DNA from: HGM04593 sp045631205
GTDB lineage: Bacteria > Bacteroidota > Bacteroidia > Bacteroidales > Bacteroidaceae
Length of the DNA: 64,000 nucleotides
NCBI GenBank assembly: GCA_045631205.1
Contig: JAZQUI010000028.1
Location: 62,001 to 126,000, forward strand
Direction: 5' to 3'
This document shows, piece by piece, positions 8,009-16,426 of the stretch; positions within the stretch are counted from its first letter, which is position 1, and each line of letters opens with the position of its first letter. The position numbers and the translations under genes were made by a program. The notes under the pieces were generated by a model that was given only the letters and a program-made list of their open reading frames with translations, searched no databases and had not been told where the DNA came from.

Positions 8009-9451
8009 ATGAGATTTTTAAATAAAATACTATCGGTATTACTCTTTTCGGCTATCATCGTTGCGTGCAACGATGATGCCGATTTTTCTACGGATATCAA
8101 TCATCGTCTGACTCTTTCATGCGACTCCATCTGTTTCGATACGCTTTTTACCACGTTGGGCTCACCACGTGGCGGTGCGATGGTCTATAACTTCAACGAC
8201 AAGGATTTGAGAATTCTCTCGGTAGAACTTGCCGAGGGTGGTGCATCGGGCTTCAGAATGATGGTCGATGGGCAATATGGTACTGCTGTGCGCGATATAG
8301 AGGTGCGTAGTGGAGACAGTGTTTATGTGTTTGTTGAGGTTACACCTCCCTTGAATGGTGCAGATGGCCCGGTATTGCACGCCGATAAAATACTTTTCAC
8401 TCTTGAAAGCGGTGTGCAGCAGGTTATTGACCTGGTTGTCTATGGGCGCGATGTGGAGTTTATGCGTGGTGTCACTGTGCGTAGCGACTCGCTTATTACC
8501 CGCGGGCATTATGTTGTGTACGACAGTCTTGTGGTGGCTCCAACGGCGACATTGACTATTGAGCCGGGAACTACGCTCTATTTCCACGACAAGGTGCCTA
8601 TGGTGGTGCGTGGAACATTGAATGCTGTTGGTGCTGTGGATAGCCCTATAACATTCCGTGGCGACAGAACCGATAACATTTTCAGTTATCTTCCTTATGA
8701 CCGTTTGCCCGGGCAGTGGAGTGGTATGCAGCTTGCTTCTACAAGTAATGGTAATGTACTGGAGTATTGCGACATTCACAGTGCGAACTATGGTATAAAG
8801 GTGGAGGCGGGCGATGCTTCGGCACAACGCCTTTTGATGAATGCTTCGCGTCTGGAGAACTTCTACGGCCATGCTTTGGAACTTGTACAGGCGCAGTCCG
8901 AAATTACAAATACTCTCATAGCAAATGCCGGCGGCAATTGTGTTAAAGTGGTTGGTGGTAATGTTGATTTTACACACTGCACCATAGCAAACTTCTTTGC
9001 TTTCAAGACACGCGATGTGGCTCTTGCTTTGTATAATTACAATGGATTGGACGCTGCTCCTTTGTATGCTGCCAATTTCGTAAATTGTATAATCACAGGT
9101 TCAAAAGATGATGAACTTATGGGTTACTTCTCAGACGAGAACGAGAGTAATTGCAGTTTTGTGAATTCTCTTATAAATACTGCGGTACCCGAGGGAGATG
9201 AGCGTTTTGTGAATGTGGTTGTAGATGCGGCATCTGTATCTCCATTTGGAAAGGAGCATTTTACCACCATCAATCACGATATTTATTATTACGATTTCCA
9301 CCTGACAGAAATCTCAACGGCTCGTTCGTGTGGAAGTGAATCTGTGCTTGGCAATGAGAAACTTCTCCGTGATATGGAGGGCAACATTCGCGAGCCCGGA
9401 TTTGTTGATGTGGGTTGTTGCCAGTATGTGTTACCCTCACAAGGGGAATAA
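8009..9451 (+). CDS. Parallel beta-helix lipoprotein, unknown function
   Basis: A 480-aa predicted lipoprotein: signal sequence ending in 'SAIIVACNDD' with the lipobox Cys at ~20. The N-terminal ~150 residues form a beta-rich domain (ICFDTLFTTLGSP...). A right-handed beta-helix follows, with right-handed-repeat phrases such as 'LVVAPTATLTIEPGTTLYFH' and 'ITFRGDRTDNI'. It resembles a common Bacteroidales envelope lipoprotein containing a beta-helix region. No polysaccharide-lyase catalytic motif is evident, so enzymatic activity is not supported. It lies 67 nt downstream of pepD and has a terminator shared with rlmH. Confidence 0.7.
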   Translation: MRFLNKILSVLLFSAIIVACNDDADFSTDINHRLTLSCDSICFDTLFTTLGSPRGGAMVYNFNDKDLRILSVELAEGGASGFRMMVDGQYGTAVRDIEVRSGDSVYVFVEVTPPLNGADGPVLHADKILFTLESGVQQVIDLVVYGRDVEFMRGVTVRSDSLITRGHYVVYDSLVVAPTATLTIEPGTTLYFHDKVPMVVRGTLNAVGAVDSPITFRGDRTDNIFSYLPYDRLPGQWSGMQLASTSNGNVLEYCDIHSANYGIKVEAGDASAQRLLMNASRLENFYGHALELVQAQSEITNTLIANAGGNCVKVVGGNVDFTHCTIANFFAFKTRDVALALYNYNGLDAAPLYAANFVNCIITGSKDDELMGYFSDENESNCSFVNSLINTAVPEGDERFVNVVVDAASVSPFGKEHFTTINHDIYYYDFHLTEISTARSCGSESVLGNEKLLRDMEGNIREPGFVDVGCCQYVLPSQGE

Positions 9452-9469
9452 CAATTATATTATAAAAAG

Positions 9470-9509
9470 AAGTTGTGGCTGTTCTAACGCGCTGCCACAA
9501 CTTTTTTTA
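9470..9509. terminator. Terminator between the beta-helix gene and rlmH
   Basis: AAGTTGTGGC (9470-9479) pairs with GCCACAACTT (9494-9503), followed by a T run. It probably serves mainly the plus-strand gene and overlaps the 3' end region of convergent rlmH. Confidence 0.7.
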
Positions 9510-9980
9510 TTCGTGGTGATATGGTAGGTGGTTTATGATTGTGTAGGCTCGGTATAGCTGTTCCACAAAGAGAAGGCGTATCATTTGGTGAGAAAATGTC
9601 ATCTTTGACAGCGATAGTTTTTCGTGGGCTGCATCATAGACTTTTTGCGAGAAACCGTAGGGGCCTCCTACAATGAAAACTAATCTTTTTGTGGATATGT
9701 TTTGCTTGTGTTCAATCCACGCGGCAAATTCGGTGGAACGGTACTCCTTGCCACCCTCGTCGAGCAGTACCACACGATCTCCGGCTTGCAGGCTTTTGAG
9801 TATGAGTTCGCCCTCTTGTTCCTTTTGCTGTGCTTCGCTCAGTTTGCGGGCGTTCTTGAGTTCGGGTATTACTTCGGTGTCGAATTGTGCGAAGTGGCTC
9901 AGGCGTGTGGTATAGTCTTTTATGCCGGCAATGATGTTTGCATCTACTGTGCGGCCTACGACAAGAAGGGTTATTTTCAT
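9507..9980 (-). CDS. rlmH: 23S rRNA (pseudouridine1915-N3)-methyltransferase RlmH
   Basis: A 157-aa SPOUT-class methyltransferase that methylates pseudouridine 1915 of 23S rRNA using SAM. The C-terminal trefoil-knot motifs are clear: 'LVFIVGGPYGFSQKV' binds SAM, and the protein ends 'RAYTIINHLPYHHE', matching the RlmH C-terminus (Y-H-H/R). Length matches the family. It diverges from nadC, and their promoters share the palindrome at 10004-10037. Confidence 0.95.
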   Translation of the reverse strand: MKITLLVVGRTVDANIIAGIKDYTTRLSHFAQFDTEVIPELKNARKLSEAQQKEQEGELILKSLQAGDRVVLLDEGGKEYRSTEFAAWIEHKQNISTKRLVFIVGGPYGFSQKVYDAAHEKLSLSKMTFSHQMIRLLFVEQLYRAYTIINHLPYHHE

Positions 9981-10003
9981 ACGTGTTTTTTTATCTTTAT
10001 TGG

Positions 10004-10037
10004 TTGCGAAGATAAGAAGATTTGTCTATCTTCGCAA
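10004..10037. promoter_or_regulatory. Interlocked divergent promoters of rlmH and nadC
   Basis: A perfect 11-bp inverted repeat, TTGCGAAGATA (10004-10014) and TATCTTCGCAA (10027-10037), with a 12-nt spacer. Each arm contains a TATCTTCG -7 box for one direction, and the TTGC at its outer end sits 19 nt from the other -7 box, where a -33 element is expected. Two promoters facing away from each other therefore share the same 34 bp. Confidence 0.6.
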
Positions 10038-10052
10038 AAAATATCTTCTACT

Positions 10053-10904
10053 ATGAATATTAAAGACGAACTTATCGACAGACTTATCGACTTGTCGTTT
10101 GCCGAGGATATCGGCGATGGTGACCATACAACGCTTTCTTCTATCCCCGCCGATGCTATGGGTAAGAATATGTTGCTCATTAAAGAGGATGGTGTGCTTG
10201 CCGGAGTTGAGATGGCAAAACGAATTTTTGCCCGTTTCGACGAAAGCCTCAAAGTGGAGGTGCTCATTGAGGATGGTGCCGAGGTGAAGAAAGGCGATAT
10301 TGCTATGTATGTAACAGGTAGCGTGCGCTCTTTGTTGCAGACAGAGCGTCTGATGCTTAACGTAATGCAGCGTATGAGCGGTATTGCCACTATGACACGT
10401 AGGTATGTGAAAAGACTCGAGGGTACTAACACTCGCGTGCTCGATACTCGCAAGACTACTCCCGGTATGCGTATCATGGAGAAAGAGGCTGTGCGCATTG
10501 GTGGTGGCGTTAACCATCGTATTGGTCTTTTCGATATGATTCTTCTCAAAGATAACCACGTTGATTTTGCCGGAGGTATCAAAGAGGCTATCGTACGTGC
10601 CCAGGAGTATTGCAAAGAGAAGGGCAAGGATTTGAAGATTGAGATTGAGGTGCGCAACTTCGATGAGTTGCAGCAGGTTCTCGACCTTGGCGGTGTACAT
10701 CGCATTATGTTCGACAACTTCGATACCGAGAAGACACGTAAGGCAGTGGAGATGGTCGCAGGCCGTTACGAGACAGAGTCGTCGGGTGGTATCACTTTCG
10801 ATACTTTGCGCGATTATGCTCTCTGTGGTGTGGATTACATTTCGGTGGGAGCACTCACTCACTCTGTTATGGGGCTAGATATGAGCTTTAAGGCAGTGAA
10901 GTAA
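10053..10904 (+). CDS. nadC: Nicotinate-nucleotide pyrophosphorylase (carboxylating)
   Basis: A 283-aa quinolinate phosphoribosyltransferase, which makes nicotinate mononucleotide from quinolinate and PRPP in de novo NAD synthesis. Visible motifs are 'EDIGDGDHTT' near the N-terminus, 'RVLDTRKTTPGMR' and 'GGGVNHRIGLFDMILLKDNH' in the active site, and 'ISVGALTHS' at the C-terminus. I chose the ATG at 10053; the frame is open further upstream, but that part is antisense to rlmH and lies across the promoter. nadA and nadB are not in this window. Confidence 0.95.
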   Translation: MNIKDELIDRLIDLSFAEDIGDGDHTTLSSIPADAMGKNMLLIKEDGVLAGVEMAKRIFARFDESLKVEVLIEDGAEVKKGDIAMYVTGSVRSLLQTERLMLNVMQRMSGIATMTRRYVKRLEGTNTRVLDTRKTTPGMRIMEKEAVRIGGGVNHRIGLFDMILLKDNHVDFAGGIKEAIVRAQEYCKEKGKDLKIEIEVRNFDELQQVLDLGGVHRIMFDNFDTEKTRKAVEMVAGRYETESSGGITFDTLRDYALCGVDYISVGALTHSVMGLDMSFKAVK

Positions 10905-10983
10905 TGCTTTTGTCGGTGTTTTCGGGTTGTTTGTCGATTTTACTTTCGTAGCCGTAAGAAAATAGTTAACTTGCCACCCGAAA

Positions 10984-12225
10984 ATGTTTCCAATGATGAA
11001 TAAAAGCAGAAGAACAACAGAATATTTGATTTACTTCCTTTTTTGGGGAGCAGTCATTCTATCTCCTTTCTGGGGGCTGAATATTACTTCATCGACGGTC
11101 GATTGGGATCATTTGTTGAAGTTCTGGGTTTATCTGTTACCTGCTTTTGTATTGTTTTTCATAAACAATAATATCTTAATGCCGTTCTTCCTTTACAGAA
11201 AGGGAGGACTGCATTATGTTATATACCTTATATGTTTTATTGTATTGGTGTATTTTGCTTTCCTTCTCGTAACATCAATTGTTGATGTTCCCGAGCAAAG
11301 AGTACCACCAATGTACAAACACGAGTTCTCGTTGAACGGGCGGGATATGATGCCGCCAAGAAGAGGGCCGCGTATGTTCGCTTATCCCAAATATGAGCAT
11401 GTGCAACAGACGGTACACGATGTGATGTGTGACAATGTGTGTTACACAATATCCAAACAACCACCCAGGAGGGACGATTTTATCTACCCCGAAGTGTTGA
11501 TTCACCCCAACAGCGTGCAAATTCTGCTCATTGTATTTACTCTTATCTTTAATATCAGTGTGCGTCTTTTCTTCCTTACACTGCGCAAGGATGACCATCT
11601 CGACGAACTTGAAAAACAGAAACTGCGCACAGAACTCGATTATTTGAAATATCAGATAAACCCTCATTTCTTTATGAACACGCTGAATAATATTCACGCG
11701 CTCATAGATATTGACAAGGAGAAGGCGCAGAACTCGCTCATAGAGCTTTCGAAGATGATGCGCCACGTGCTTTACGATGCTTCTTCGTCGTTTGTGCCGC
11801 TTGCCAAGGAGGTGGAGTTCTTGAACAGTTATATCGATTTGATGCGTTTAAGATATACCGACTCTTTAAAGATTGAATGTTCTTTCCCCGACAATGTCGC
11901 CGGTTACGAAATGCCTTCGTTGCTTTTTGTGTCGTTTGTGGAGAATGCTTTTAAACACGGTGTGTCGTATAATGGCAATTCTTTTGTGAATGTGAATTTG
12001 AGTGTGGACGATAATTATATATCTTTCTATTGTGCCAACTCTTGCAATGCTTTGAATAATTCGGAGAGTCGTTCCACACATTCTGGAATAGGAATCGATA
12101 ATGTGAAGAAGAGATTGTCGTTGATATATGGCGATGGATATAATCTCGAAATTATAAAAGACAGTAAAGAGTTTTGTGTAATGTTGAAAATACCTGTGTT
12201 GAATGATAAAATGTATATTGGTTGA
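10984..12225 (+). CDS. LytS/YpdA-type membrane sensor histidine kinase
   Basis: A 413-aa histidine kinase. Three to four hydrophobic helices occupy roughly residues 15-105 and one more ~180-200, with an extracytoplasmic Pro/Arg-rich loop (~105-170) between them. The cytoplasmic His_kinase domain has 'YQINPHFFMNTLNNI' with the phosphoacceptor H228, and an ATPase region with 'FVENAFKHG' and 'SGIGIDNVKKRL'. The signal is unknown. It overlaps the response-regulator gene by 23 nt, so the two form a translationally coupled pair. The start could also be at the in-frame ATGs 10993 or 10996. Confidence 0.9.
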   Translation: MFPMMNKSRRTTEYLIYFLFWGAVILSPFWGLNITSSTVDWDHLLKFWVYLLPAFVLFFINNNILMPFFLYRKGGLHYVIYLICFIVLVYFAFLLVTSIVDVPEQRVPPMYKHEFSLNGRDMMPPRRGPRMFAYPKYEHVQQTVHDVMCDNVCYTISKQPPRRDDFIYPEVLIHPNSVQILLIVFTLIFNISVRLFFLTLRKDDHLDELEKQKLRTELDYLKYQINPHFFMNTLNNIHALIDIDKEKAQNSLIELSKMMRHVLYDASSSFVPLAKEVEFLNSYIDLMRLRYTDSLKIECSFPDNVAGYEMPSLLFVSFVENAFKHGVSYNGNSFVNVNLSVDDNYISFYCANSCNALNNSESRSTHSGIGIDNVKKRLSLIYGDGYNLEIIKDSKEFCVMLKIPVLNDKMYIG

Positions 12226-12943
12226 TGATGAGCCTTTGGCACTGATGCAGTTGCAGAAGTATGTGGAGCGTGTACCTTTTTTGGAGTGTGTACGTGCGTG
12301 TAACCGTGCAACCGAGGCTATGGAGGTGTTGGCTGCCGAAGAGGTGGATGTGATGTTTGTTGATATAAATATGCCCGATATCAATGGCTTGCAACTTGTG
12401 CGTTCGCTTCACGAACCTCCTATGATTGTATTTACTACGGCCTATTCTGAATATGCTGTGGAGGGGTTCCGACTCGATGCTGTTGACTATTTGCTGAAAC
12501 CTTTCTCGTTTGAGTCTTTTATGAAGGCTGTAAACAAGGTACACGAGATGTTTCTGTTCCGTAAGAAACAACTGGTTGCGGCTGTGGAGGAGAGTTGCGT
12601 GTCGGACGATAGTATCTTTGTTAAATCGGACTATCGTATAGTGCGTATTCCTGTTGCCGATATAAAATACATTGAGAGTATGAGCGAGTATGTGCGCATC
12701 TTTGTTGATGGAATGGCGAAACCGATAGTGACGCTTGTCAGCATGAAGAAGATTGAGGACTATCTCACATCGCCGGTTTTTATGCGTGTCCACCGTTCAT
12801 ATATAGTTAATTTAAATAAAGTGGTTGAGGTTTCGCGTATGCGCATTGTTTACGACGGCGATGTCTTTGTTCCCATCGGCGATATGTACAAAGACAAGTT
12901 CTTTGAGTATATAGAGAGTCGTTTTATTGGTAAAAACAGTTGA
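12203..12943 (+). CDS. LytTR-family response regulator
   Basis: A 246-aa transcription regulator. The receiver domain (1-~120) has the acidic pair 'VDDEP', the phosphorylated Asp in 'MFVDINMPDINGL' (D54) and 'KPF' near residue 105. The C-terminal LytTR DNA-binding domain (~140-240) has 'FVKSDYRIVRIPVADIKYIE' and 'FMRVHRSYIVNLNKV'. It is the cognate partner of the overlapping kinase gene. Targets are unknown; LytTR proteins commonly bind paired imperfect direct repeats. Confidence 0.93.
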   Translation: MIKCILVDDEPLALMQLQKYVERVPFLECVRACNRATEAMEVLAAEEVDVMFVDINMPDINGLQLVRSLHEPPMIVFTTAYSEYAVEGFRLDAVDYLLKPFSFESFMKAVNKVHEMFLFRKKQLVAAVEESCVSDDSIFVKSDYRIVRIPVADIKYIESMSEYVRIFVDGMAKPIVTLVSMKKIEDYLTSPVFMRVHRSYIVNLNKVVEVSRMRIVYDGDVFVPIGDMYKDKFFEYIESRFIGKNS

Positions 12944-12969
12944 CGAAAAAATATTTTTTCTTTAGATTT

Positions 12970-13002
12970 GCAATGGTTCCTTTGTGAACCATTGCATTTT
13001 TT
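12970..13002 (+). terminator. Terminator of the two-component operon
   Basis: GCAATGGTTC (12970-12979) and GAACCATTGC (12986-12995) form a perfect 10-bp stem with a 6-nt loop, followed by ATTTTTTATTT. Confidence 0.9.
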
Positions 13003-13035
13003 ATTTGTTGAACCTGTGTAACAAAAAGAACAGTT

Positions 13036-13503
13036 ATGAAGAATGAAGATTTTATGCGTCAGGCGATAGCATTGGCTGTTGAGAATGTGAAGAATGGCGG
13101 TGGGCCGTTTGGTGCTGTCATTGTGCGTGATGGCGAGGTAGTAGCTACCGGTGTCAACAGGGTTACGGCAAATAACGACCCCACGGCGCATGCCGAGGTT
13201 TCGGCTATTAGAGCTGCGTGTACAAAACTTGGGACTTTTGATTTGAGTGGCTGTGTATTATATACCTCTTGTGAGCCTTGCCCTATGTGTTTGGGAGCTA
13301 TTTATTGGGCCCATATAGACAAAATTTATTATGGAGCCAACCAACACGATGCGGCAGCTGTGGACTTTGACGATTCTTTCATCTATCGCGAACTGGAATT
13401 AGAACCCCATCGCAGGAATAAGCCGGTGGAGAATATTCTCCACGATGAGGCATTAGCACCGTTCAATCTGTGGCGTGAAAAAGAGGATAAAATAGCGTAT
13501 TGA
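13036..13503 (+). CDS. guaD: Guanine deaminase, cytidine-deaminase fold
   Basis: A 155-aa zinc deaminase. The motifs 'TAHAEVSAIRAAC' (HAE: zinc ligand and catalytic Glu) and 'SCEPCPMCLGAIYWA' (PCxxC zinc ligands) are complete. The 'FDDSFIYRELELEPHRR' region and the C-terminus 'PFNLWREKEDKIAY' closely follow Bacillus-type GuaD rather than tRNA adenosine deaminase TadA. It would convert guanine to xanthine. Length also fits GuaD (~156 aa). A terminator follows at 13517. Confidence 0.85.
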   Translation: MKNEDFMRQAIALAVENVKNGGGPFGAVIVRDGEVVATGVNRVTANNDPTAHAEVSAIRAACTKLGTFDLSGCVLYTSCEPCPMCLGAIYWAHIDKIYYGANQHDAAAVDFDDSFIYRELELEPHRRNKPVENILHDEALAPFNLWREKEDKIAY

Positions 13504-13516
13504 ACCATACTGTAAA

Positions 13517-13543
13517 GGTTGCCCGTTTGGGCAACCTTTTGTA
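13517..13543. terminator. Bidirectional terminator between guaD and the convergent ybaN-like gene
   Basis: GGTTGCCC and GGGCAACC form a perfect stem (13517-13536) around GTTT, flanked by AAA on the left and TTTT on the right. Confidence 0.85.
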
Positions 13544-13544
13544 A

Positions 13545-13904
13545 TTATTTTAATGTTTTGTAGTGCAGTATATGTGCCGATATTGCTGTGGCAAGCAGAA
13601 TGAATGCTATTTTGAGCCACGTTTGTTCGGCAATGCAGAGTGTGCAGTAAAGCAGTGTCCCCCAAACCAGTGTTATTGATACTATTTTCACCCGCAAGGG
13701 AATTGCCTTGTTTTCACGGAAGTTGCGTATGTATGGCCCTAAGTGGGGGTGTGCCAGCAACCAATCGTATAATCGTCTTGAACTGCGAAAATACAATGCT
13801 GCCGACAGCAAGAGAAAGGGGGTGGTGGGCAACAGAGGTAGAAAAATTCCTATGATGCCAAGTATTAGCGATATTGTTCCTAATAATGCAAGAAGATATT
13901 TCAT
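13545..13904 (-). CDS. YbaN-like (DUF454) inner-membrane protein
   Basis: A 119-aa membrane protein with an N-terminal hairpin of two helices (LLALLGTISLILGIIGIFLP), the family motif 'LPLLPTTPFLLLSAALYFRS', and 'LLAHPHLGPYIRNF'. Two more helices lie near the C-terminus. This matches the DUF454/YbaN family, whose function is unknown. I chose the ATG at 13904; the open frame extends 18 codons upstream with polar residues unlike the family start. Confidence 0.85.
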   Translation of the reverse strand: MKYLLALLGTISLILGIIGIFLPLLPTTPFLLLSAALYFRSSRRLYDWLLAHPHLGPYIRNFRENKAIPLRVKIVSITLVWGTLLYCTLCIAEQTWLKIAFILLATAISAHILHYKTLK

Positions 13905-14070
13905 TGGGTGTATAGAAAAACATCGCGAAGTTATCAATTTTATTCCTAATAAATGCATAAATAGTCTCCTGCGGCTTAAAAAAAGGTTGTTTTTTTTTAT
14001 TTTTTCAAAAATGTGTCGTACATTGCAAATGTTTAAGAAAAAACATTAGTAACTACAAAAAATAACAGGT

Positions 14071-14562
14071 ATGAAACGAATTATGCTACTCGTGGTGCTT
14101 GCCTTTGCAGCAGCTACTGCTTATGTTTCTGCACAACAGAAGAATGATAAGGATGTTTATGGTTTGTGGCAATATGTGGAAGAGCGTGTCGCGCCCGATG
14201 GAACAGTGCAGTATATAGGTAAACCTATATTTAAAAGCATAAACCAGGATAATACTTACTTTGCTATGGTGAGCATTACCTTTGATGTTGCGGGAAGTGA
14301 AAAGGAGAAACCTTATTCGGTTACTGAAACCTATATAACCCAGAGTGGTGAGATTGAATTTTCGGCGCAGGGAAACTATTTGGAGTATATAAACAACCAT
14401 TACACCAACCCTAACCTGACAAACACAATTTCCAGTCTTAAATATGAGTTTAAGGACGATGCTAAGAAGATTATGTATGTGGAGTATCTCACCGCAAATA
14501 ATAATGATACTTGGTTCGGTGAAACTTGGATAAAGGTTCAGCCTTTTGGCGAGAAAAAGTAA
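14071..14562 (+). CDS. Secreted protein, DUF4488-like
   Basis: A 163-aa protein with a cleavable signal peptide (MLLVVLAFAAATAYVSAQQ). The mature part has 'VYGLWQYVEERVAPDG', a beta-rich body ending in 'DTWFGETWIKVQPFG', and no Cys. The pattern of a lipocalin-like small barrel starting with GxW fits DUF4488-type Bacteroidales proteins; that assignment is tentative. It is followed by a strong terminator that separates it from the convergent terminase remnant. Confidence 0.6.
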   Translation: MKRIMLLVVLAFAAATAYVSAQQKNDKDVYGLWQYVEERVAPDGTVQYIGKPIFKSINQDNTYFAMVSITFDVAGSEKEKPYSVTETYITQSGEIEFSAQGNYLEYINNHYTNPNLTNTISSLKYEFKDDAKKIMYVEYLTANNNDTWFGETWIKVQPFGEKK

Positions 14563-14584
14563 TTATTTATTTTTGATATAGATA

Positions 14585-14620
14585 AAAGTGAGCAGCCCGA
14601 TTGGGTTGCTCACTTTTTGT
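14585..14620. terminator. Bidirectional terminator between the secreted protein gene and the terminase remnant
   Basis: AGTGAGCAGCCC pairs with GGGTTGCTCACT (one G-T pair), with AAA before and TTTTTG after. It can serve both convergent genes. Confidence 0.85.
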
Positions 14621-16003
14621 TTACAGGCTTGCTTCGCTTATGATGCGTGTGCGTCCTTTGCTTTTTACACTTTCGGCAGGGCGGTGTGGCAAAGGGTGGT
14701 TATAACATGCCCACACAAGTATGGCGGTTGCCATTACACGGTCGTCGTGGTTGCCTTCCACAGCTCCCATTTCCTTGCCGTTCTCCTTTAATTCATAAAG
14801 GTCGAGTTCATAGGTTGTGGGCAGGCAACGCTCAATGTAGAGTCCGTCACGCAGGGCTTTTATCAGAAAATTTATTACCATGGGTTTGGTGGAACTGTTT
14901 GTGTGGAAACCCCACCTGCGAGGACGGCCTTGTTTTATTTCGAGTTGTGAGGTGCGGCTGTACAGGTTGTTGTATTTACCGGCAATCTCGTTTAGTATAT
15001 ATTCGAAATTGTCGCCTTCGGTGCCTTCGGTTTCAAGGGTGTTTGCTTCAATAATGAGCAAAGCGTTGTTGTAGGCCCGTGCTATCTCAACAGCTTTCCA
15101 CGCGAGGCGGTCATGTTCTATGTGGCCGTGCCAGCATGCTGCAATCTCAGGTACACCGCCGTCGAGCATTGCAAGGCGGTCGGCTACGATAATGCAGGAG
15201 TAATCGGCTTTGTCGCTCACACCGCCTACATCGACCGTGACAATGTAGCGGTCGCGAAGGTTTGGCTCCTTGTCTGGCATAAGCCACACCCATAGAGAGT
15301 TTTCATCGCAATGTTCACCATGTGCCGCAGGGCGAAACTCGGTGCATTCGTGAACACGTCCTAGTGAGTCGGTAGAGTGTCCTTTGCTCACAATATCGCC
15401 TTTGAATGGCGGTGGAACGCAAGTGCGGCGCATTTCGTTTACGTATGAGATGCGGAACACGCGACGTCCGGTACTTTGGAATGCCTCGGCCGCTGTTGAT
15501 GGAAATTCTGAAAAAAGACGCCACTCGTCGGGCATCTCTCGGCGTTTGTCGCGGTACCATGCTATGGCTTCAATGGTTGCACCGAGTGTGAAGAGTTGTT
15601 GTTCGTACTCGTCGAGGCTATCGATGAAACTGTCATAATTGTTCTGTCCCAATGGTTTGCTATACAGGTCGATGCTGTACCACGGAATGAATACCGGGGT
15701 GAAGTTGTTTCTTTTCTCCACGGCATCAATCCAGGTTCGGTGGAAAAAGTTGCCAACGCCTTTTGCCGTTGATTCAAGTATTTTCATTGTATATGGTCCG
15801 CTTGCGATTGAGCCGAAGATTGATTGTACAAGGTCTTCGGGCTTGCGTCCTTGTGTGGCTTTCCACAAACCAACTTCGGTGAGGTGGGCCATGCTTATGT
15901 CTTCGCTGCGTAGAGAGTCGGGCTTTTGTGAAGAGCCTAACGAGTAGCGGCAGTTGCTCCAGCTTATGACGCGTGTTTTTTTGCGCTCCCTGGAGCCAGA
16001 AAT
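14621..16003 (-). pseudogene. Phage terminase large subunit, N-terminally truncated
   Basis: From the ATG at 15892 the frame encodes 423 aa; coding similarity continues 30-36 codons further upstream (KKTRVISWSN, RSEDIS) until a TGA at 16004-16006. The beginning contains the Walker-B-like segment 'ISMAHLTEVGLW' with the catalytic Glu. The C-terminal RNase-H-like nuclease is complete: Asp221 in 'IVTVDVGGVSDKAD', Glu282 in 'LLIIEAN' and Asp384/385 in 'GNHDDRVMA'. The Walker A part of the ATPase, about 100-150 residues, is missing and is replaced by an S24-peptidase fragment on the opposite strand. No frameshift or stop interrupts the remaining 460 codons, so the damage is recent or the nuclease part is maintained. 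DNA packaging by this product alone is not expected. Confidence 0.85.
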
Positions 16004-16235
16004 TCATTCGGGAGATATCATAGGTGTGAATAGGGTGGATTCGTTACGTGATATTGACCCCGATAAAATATATATGATTGTAACGAATGAGTCGCGTATG
16101 ATAAAGCGATGTCATCCCGACGAAGAGGATGAAAGCATTATGTGGTGTGTTTCGCCAAACTATCCTTCGTTCAAGATAAAAAAGAGGGATATTTGTGCAA
16201 TGTTCCACGTTGTGAACAGAATCGAACGATTATAA
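15966..16235 (+). pseudogene. S24/LexA-like phage repressor, C-terminal fragment
   Basis: Residues from 'LEPEIHSGDIIGVNRV' (codon at 15990) to the stop match the C-terminal half of S24 peptidase repressors: 'IYMIVTNESRMIKRC' contains the dyad Lys and 'SPNYPSFKIKKRDI' is the usual late strand. The catalytic Ser, normally two residues before the EP, and the entire HTH domain are missing. The 8 codons before LEPE are antisense to the terminase remnant, so any protein would be a chimera. The two remnants abut with essentially no gap at ~15,980-15,990. Confidence 0.75.
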
Positions 16236-16294
16236 TACATTGAATATATTGCGCTCTTTGCTTGCGATTCGTTAGGAAAATTCAAAAAATAATA

Positions 16295-16302
16295 TATCTT
16301 TG
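16295..16302 (+). promoter_or_regulatory. -7 box of the ATP synthase operon
   Basis: TATCTTTG, a perfect TAnnTTTG match, 124 nt upstream of the atpD ATG. No TTTG was found at the ideal -33 distance. Its last base begins the hairpin at 16302. Confidence 0.55.
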
Positions 16303-16333
16303 CGGTAGAAATGATTTCTATCGCATTTTTTTT
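16302..16333 (+). terminator. Hairpin plus T run overlapping the atp promoter
   Basis: GCGGTAGAAA (16302-16311) pairs with TTTCTATCGC (16315-16324) over 10 bp with one G-T pair and a 3-nt loop, followed by A and eight T residues. It could terminate read-through from the S24 fragment, or act on early atp transcripts. The remaining leader (16334-16426) has further weak hairpins, for example GCAAGG/CCTTGC near 16342-16370. Confidence 0.6.
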
Positions 16334-16426
16334 GCGTGTAGGGCAAGGCAACTTATTACGGAACCTTGCTGTGAGTAGCATTGTTTATATGTTGCTGTTT
16401 TTTTGTGAACAATAAAGATATATAGA

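Noticed and set aside
9702..10052. Upstream extension of nadC by ~117 codons
   Set aside because: The extension is antisense to rlmH and spans the divergent promoter; NadC families start at MNIKDELIDR-like sequence (ATG 10053).
13036..13503. tRNA adenosine deaminase TadA
   Set aside because: Shares the HAE/PCxxC motifs, but the FDDSFIY segment and the C-terminus ending in KIAY match guanine deaminase instead.
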